A DNA stretch of 23,118 nt from Silene noctiflora (taxonomy: Eukaryota > Streptophyta > Magnoliopsida > Caryophyllales > Caryophyllaceae). Numbering within the stretch: the stretch's first letter is position 1; every line of letters starts with the position of its first letter. The stretch lies in the NCBI GenBank assembly GCA_009801015.1, contig VHZZ01010345.1:24911-48028 (forward strand), written 5' to 3'. A program made the translations under genes and the position numbers. This document shows positions 18,722 to 23,118 of the stretch, one piece after another. The notes below the pieces were generated by a model that made no database searches, was not told the DNA's origin, and was given only the letters and a program-made list of their open reading frames with translations.

Positions 18722-19622
18722 TGTAACACCCCCTTCTTGCCCGGCCAAGGCAATGGGAGTATGTTACCATCTCGGTTTTCCGAGGCGGTGAATCGGAGTT
18801 GAAATTAATAAACAATTAATATAAATGAGTTATTTAGTGACAGGATTACAAAATCAAGAATTAATAAATAAAAAAAGATACAACTCATGACTATTATACT
18901 ATTTTCATGACATGCCACTCGACTTCATGTCCAAAGCGCGTCCCGTCTCCCACGTAACAACCTGTAAGCAAACTTCTCCCCATATAATCGGAAATATCAT
19001 ATAGATCAACACAGTCCACCTCAAAAATAGGTGAAAATTACGCATCCAACACTCTGTCAGTTTTGATAATAAGATACAACACGATATATAAATATGCAAC
19101 ATGACAATGATATGAATGAGACATGATTTCACCAACATCATACCGGTACCTGGACACACCCAGACGTACCCAAAACTCCGTGACAGGACCGCAACACCGC
19201 CTACCAACGTAACTGGACCGTAATCCGTAAAAAGGTACTCAGGCCACACCCGTGGTACCGGGCCCGTGAGCTAACCGGATCACCAGCCAGACGACGTGAC
19301 TCAATCGCATGTGTCTCTCCATAACTCAAGCCATTAATGTGCACATCCCTTTTGGAGTGAGAAGCTCGAAGAGGCGGCCCGAGCGTAAGACGGTCTCCCA
19401 ACCGTCTTACGTCTCCATAACAACAAGTAACACCACCACAACTCCTTCAACAATTATCAACATGTACAATAACCACATGAATGCAAACGTGAAACGCAAT
19501 GTACCGAATATGACTTTACATGGGACACATTTTCCAACCTTACCATACGTGCACCAAGTATCAACATAAACTGACTCTCTAGTCGTCACAAAGCAACATC
19601 ATGATATAATGCATTTTCGACC
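18722..19622 (-). repeat. 5' LTR of element B, 3' portion (rest displaced)
   Basis: It matches 11440-12338 over its length, including the ends (TGTAACACCCCC versus TGTAGCATCCCC on the plus strand), with scattered substitutions and a 10-bp deletion near 18960. It has an 11-bp inverted repeat CGTAAGACGGT / ACCGTCTTACG (19384-19411), perfect here but with a mismatch in the 3' LTR. It stops at 19622 where LTR C begins; the remainder is not in the window. Confidence 0.8.
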
Positions 19623-20448
19623 TGATAAGGGTTTAGTCGTAGCACCTAATCAAAATAAACCTATAATACTTATAACAAGTAGCTAGCAGTAAGTAGGGTA
19701 TCGTATCCACAGGGAGGCGGTAATTATCTAGTTTGCTATTAATTAAGTCCGTCTTAAAGGTAACAATTTCTTGGACAATTGGTTGTTTGTGATTTCTAAG
19801 TTAATTGCAAGATTAAATAAAACAAATTCAATAATAATAGAAAGGTCTAGGGATCAAGTTCACTAGGTTCGTTATCCGGGGGTGTTGATTTACCTAATTA
19901 ATTAAGCAGTTTTGTTGTTTAAGGTTATATGGTCGGTCGACTCAAATATGTCCCTTAGATCTAAACTTAACATGCGGTCACTATCATTAAGCCAGTGTAT
20001 TTAATTGTTGCAGCCTATACTAGTCTTAACCCGGTCGGTGAAAATCCTAGTTTGCAAGACTAATTAACTAATCCTGGCCAGTAACTAATCAATTAGATTC
20101 AGGACAACAATTAAACAACACAAAGCAATTTAACAATCAAATCATTAAGATAAACCCCCTTCTAACAACCTAGATCTCCATTCATCCTAGATTAAAAATT
20201 TAGCTACTCATACTAATAAGAACTATAGCAATAAGATGAATGTAAAACATAATTAAAAGTGTGGAAAAGATGAATAATAGAAAAATTATAAAACTAGAAC
20301 TTGAATTAATAATTAATGAAGAAAGATTAACAATGTACCGTAAATAAAGGCGTAGATCTGGAAGAATAATAATAACTAAACTAAATTAAGGTTTTCTAGG
20401 AGTTTTTATGTAAATTAAAGTGTCACCTAATAATCAAGCACGAGTTTC

Positions 20449-20457
20449 TTATTTATA
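20449..20457 (-). promoter_or_regulatory. TATA box of LTR C
   Basis: TATAAATAA on the minus strand lies about 55 bp downstream (in element direction) of the palindrome array, as in the other LTRs. Confidence 0.5.
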
Positions 20458-20511
20458 TTACAAATAAACCGTCTTGAGGAAAGTTCCGGGAAAATCTTCA
20501 GCGAAGTGGAT

Positions 20512-20582
20512 CCTCGATCGAGTCAAGCATACTCGATCGAGGACATCATGCTCGATCGAGGTCATCAGTTACTCGATCAAGG
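20512..20582. repeat. Palindrome array CTCGATCGAG (LTR C)
   Basis: Units start at 20512 (CCTCGATCGAGT), 20531 (ACTCGATCGAGG), 20550 (GCTCGATCGAGG) and 20571 (ACTCGATCAAGG), with steps 19, 19 and 21. Confidence 0.9.
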
Positions 20583-20860
20583 AACTAGCCTCTAGTACTT
20601 CGTCTTGTGATTTATTCTCTTCTTTCCATCTTTCCTCCTTGATTTCGGTGCTATCTTATCCATAATCTGTCTTGGCAACTCCACAGTGCTCCTTATCATC
20701 AGATTGCTCCACAAATGCATCCAATCTGCATTAAAACACCAAATGGCAGAAGTATCAACATTCTAACATAAATGGCAAATAAAATGACATATCAAAGTAC
20801 AAAACCGTCTCAAAAGTAGCTAAGGGAAGGCATAAAATTGTATATAAATATGACTCATCA

Positions 20861-20900
20861 AACTCCCCCAAACCATCTCTTTGCTTGTCCTCAAGCAAAG
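20861..20900 (-). promoter_or_regulatory. Polypurine tract and adjacent hairpin of element C
   Basis: The minus strand reads GTTTGGGGGAGTT at 20873-20861, next to the LTR. At 20879-20900 CTTTGCTTG and CAAGCAAAG form a perfect 9-bp stem with a 4-base loop. This arrangement is familiar in Tat/Athila-type elements. Confidence 0.65.
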
Positions 20901-21407
20901 CTAACATATAATACAAAAGACAAACATACAAATGGTGAATGAATAACTCAGAGCTAATGTTAATGCACAAACAAATCCCAAGCTATCCATATCTATAACA
21001 AAGTAATGACAAAAATGTACCAATAAAAAAATTCAAAGATACGGGTAATAGAAAACTCAGCTCAAATTCCAAGATGTTACATGATACCGAAATATAGACA
21101 ATAGCCAAACACCTTTCAATCTTCCAAGACAAATTATTCAGATTCTCGCGGATTCACTCATGTACTCATAAGTATATGTAAGGGTGAGTTATACGTAAAG
21201 ATAGAAAGAAATAAGAAAACTCACTCGACTTATGAAACATGCATGCAATCTAATGTGATAGAGATTTCCACAAAAGTACATGTATCAAGGACAATAAAAA
21301 TGTTAAATGAGTGAAGGTATAGAAGTGGTTTGTGCCAAGGCACGAATGGATATGTGAGGCTAAGACGGTAGTCGCAGCGCTAAAACCAAAACCAAATCTA
21401 TGATGAT
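20901..21407 (-). other. 3' interior of element C, non-coding
   Basis: AT-rich sequence with no ORF or motif I can support. It is presumably the untranslated region upstream of the polypurine tract. Confidence 0.45.
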
Positions 21408-21741
21408 TGTAATACCCCGTATTTTGAGACTTGGTCAAAGGTAGTCAACGAATTTAAAGTGAGAAAATATATTTTAATTATAAGTATTTATGATTATTTT
21501 ACGGAAGGCTCTTATATTTATTTAACGTCTTTATATTTTATTTAATTATATATATTTCATATTTTATTATAAGATGGTAAGACGGAAAATATTTTAAATC
21601 GGGTTGGAAAGTAGCCAGTTGGACGTGTGGAATATAGTAAGAGAAAGGAAGCGGTTTTCTAATATTAGTAGTATTACTTATAATAAAATAATAAATATAT
21701 ATTAGTATTTGTATCTTTCCATACTACCTTACTTTTATGAC

Positions 21742-21750
21742 TATAAATAC
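21742..21750 (+). promoter_or_regulatory. TATA box of LTR D
   Basis: TATAAATAC, a standard plant TATA sequence, lies about 330 bp into the LTR. Confidence 0.5.
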
Positions 21751-21937
21751 CAACTTTTGTCCTTTCATAATTCACTTTCGCTTTTACAAAATTATATAAA
21801 ATCTAGTAAGGGAGTTTTAAAGGAGAATTTCAGATCTGCCTCACAATGATTTCCGTCTTAAAATCAAAGAGGTATTTTGCAATTCTGTCTTATAATTAAT
21901 TCAATTATTTTATTAAACCGTCTTATAAGTTCAGCCG

Positions 21938-22043
21938 TTGACCGTCCTTTACTGTCCTTGGCTACACCGTGACCTAGCTTAGGAGCACCATTGACCACCA
22001 TTGACCGCCTTGACCTGGGGGTTGACCATCGTTTGACTTTGAC
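21938..22043 (+). promoter_or_regulatory. Cluster of seven TTGAC (W-box core) motifs
   Basis: TTGAC occurs at 21938, 21991, 22001, 22010, 22022, 22033 and 22039, six of them within 53 bp and most extended to TTGACC. TTGAC is the core bound by plant WRKY factors. The cluster lies downstream of the TATA box. Confidence 0.5.
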
Positions 22044-23118
22044 CCAAATTAGGGGTTAATACAATTCCATAATTAGTTAGTTGAACCGATCTTAAGAAGC
22101 TTCAAATCTGACCCAAACAAAGATGAAATCAGACCAAACTTTGGATAATAACTCCTGGGGTTGCAAGGGTTGGATTATGGCTATAGTGGGTAGTTGACGC
22201 AGTGGCAGGTGATGATGGGCTCGGGGTTTTGGTTAGGTGTTGCAGCGGGTTGAAAACATGGGAATGGGGGCATTCGACCTTGATTCGACCCATCAATTTG
22301 ACCCGAATGGATCTGGGTAGGGTTATTATGGATGAGGGAGGTTGGGTCAACCTCAGTGGTGGCGTTTTGGTGGCCGTATATGGTGGTTTGTGGTGGTGGT
22401 GGTCCAAAAAGCGTGAAACATGGGAGGTGCTGCTTGTTGGAGTTGCTGTCGGTGTTGGGTTGTTTCTGCGGTTGTTTTGTTGGTTCGAGGAGATGAGGGA
22501 CCGTCCCTAGAATCACCGTAGGTCAGTGGTGACAACGGTGGTTGCCATAGGTGGCGAGGTGTGGTGTAGGAGTTGGTTTCGGGTAAGTTTGGACACGGGT
22601 TGAAAGGGGTGTTGTTGAATCTGATCGTGCACTTGGAGGCTAGGGCGTGGCCGTTTGTCGTGGTGGCTTGGTTCGACTGTGTTGCTGGCGTCAGGAGGGG
22701 ACCACCGTTGTGCAGGGTGGCTGACCACGGTGGAGTTGGTGGTTACGAGTTGTGTTTAAGGGGTGTTTGTCAAGGGGTTTAAGGGTGTGTAGGGGACCGG
22801 GTTTAGGAGATTGGGTGACTTGGGTTTCGTTATTGAATCGGGTTTTTAAATATCGTAAGGTTATAATTAATAATGAATAATTGATGTATAATTAATATTG
22901 GGTTATAAATAAAGTATAAATAATTAATATTGAATAATTATGATTTGTTTAGGTGACGGAGTTTGTTGACGGTATTGTTTATCGTTATGTGGATTATCTC
23001 TCTTATTGGATTGCTTTCTTACGAGGTAGGGATTATCCTACTCAACTCGTATTTGTGTGATTGTGAATTGTTTACATATATGTGATGAATTTATATATAT
23101 TGGAATTGGAATTTGTTT

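Larger units (their letters stand above)
11440..19622 (-). mobile_element. Non-autonomous LTR retrotransposon 'B', minus strand
   Basis: In element direction (right to left) it runs: 5' LTR from 18722 rightward (broken at 19623), perfect tRNA-iMet primer site, leader, array 1 (18115-17965), leader with probable intron, Athila-ORF1-like gene (16783-15122), array 2 (14895-14728), tail, polypurine tract, 3' LTR (13724-11440). The two LTR ends can be compared directly: 11440-11557 and 18722-18839 differ at about a dozen positions, roughly 90% by eye, so the insertion is not recent. The interior is about 5.0 kb and no pol domains are seen. Confidence 0.8.
19623..20860 (-). repeat. 3' LTR of element C
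   Basis: On the minus strand it starts TGATGAGTCATATTTATA (20860) and ends GCTACGACTAAACCCTTATCA-like (19623), length 1238 bp. It contains a four-unit CTCGATCGAG array and a TATA box. No coding potential is seen. Confidence 0.75.
19623..21407 (-). mobile_element. LTR retrotransposon 'C', 3' part, minus strand
   Basis: In element direction the end of the interior (21407-20861) is followed by a 3' LTR (20860-19623). The junction has GTTTGGGGGAGTT (polypurine tract) directly before TGATGAGTCATATTTATA. Upstream is CTTTGCTTGAGGACAAGCAAAG-type sequence, known from the 3' ends of plant Tat/Athila-clade elements. It lies within the 5' LTR of B and is cut at 21408 by LTR D. Confidence 0.7.
21408..23118 (+). 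repeat. LTR 'D', 5' part, runs off the window
   Basis: It begins TGTAATACCCCGTATTTTG, the same start as the LTRs of A (3' copy, TGTAATACCCG) and B (TGTAATACTCG). A TATA box lies at 21742-21750, and a GTAGG-GATTAT-CCTAC hairpin at 23026-23041 matches hairpins in the A and B LTRs. It has no ACTCG palindrome array but has a cluster of TTGAC motifs downstream of the TATA. Open frames at 22129-22782 overlap on both strands and have no recognisable domains. The 3' end is outside the window. Confidence 0.55.

Noticed and set aside
22129..22782. Overlapping open frames of 60-111 codons on both strands
   Set aside because: The region is a GC-richer part of LTR D; the frames overlap in opposite senses, are low in complexity (His/Pro- or Gly/Val-rich), and have no known motif.

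Overview
The window reads as intergenic nuclear DNA of a flowering plant, built from transposable elements nested inside one another. I find no host gene that I can support. It is AT-rich, has plant-type introns, and contains Ty3/gypsy-type LTR pieces with initiator-Met tRNA primer sites, a CACTA transposon, a hAT-like non-autonomous insertion, and a 443-base assembly gap inside a repeat. The LTR style suggests Caryophyllales (pink, beet or spinach relatives), but that is an inference and weakly supported.

Layout, left to right. 1-3157 is the 3' part of a decayed CACTA (En/Spm) transposon: transposase fragments, an Ulp1/C48-type protease with its catalytic residues still visible, and subterminal repeats. 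It ends inside a truncated LTR, F (3158-4349). 4468-11439 is LTR element A on the plus strand: 5' LTR, primer site, a degenerate ORF resembling Athila ORF1, 3' tail with polypurine tract, and the first 22 bases of its 3' LTR. Inside A sits a likely solo LTR, E (9349-10998), which holds the gap. At 11440 the 3' LTR of A is broken by element B on the minus strand. The 3' LTR of B is 11440-13724 and is itself split by a hAT-like insertion at 12959-13500. The B interior is 13725-18721, and its 5' LTR starts at 18722. That LTR is broken at 19623 by element C (minus strand; LTR 19623-20860, then interior). C is cut at 21408 by the start of another LTR, D (plus strand), which runs off the window.

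A and B are two members of one non-autonomous family. Their order is LTR, primer site, leader, palindrome array, TATA-like box, leader with a probable intron, Athila-like ORF, second palindrome array, tail, LTR. Neither shows protease, reverse transcriptase, RNase H or integrase, so they would have needed enzymes from relatives. Both ORF copies are broken, by different lesions.

The most striking signal is shared across otherwise different elements. The LTRs of F, A, E, B and C, and the interiors of A and B, carry arrays of 10-12 bp palindromes (ACTCGACCGAGT, CTCGATCGAG, GTCGATCGAC, CCCCGATCGGGG). The units repeat at about 19-22 bp, and all but the two arrays after the ORFs lie just upstream of a TATA-like box. 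This looks like a shared promoter or enhancer architecture.
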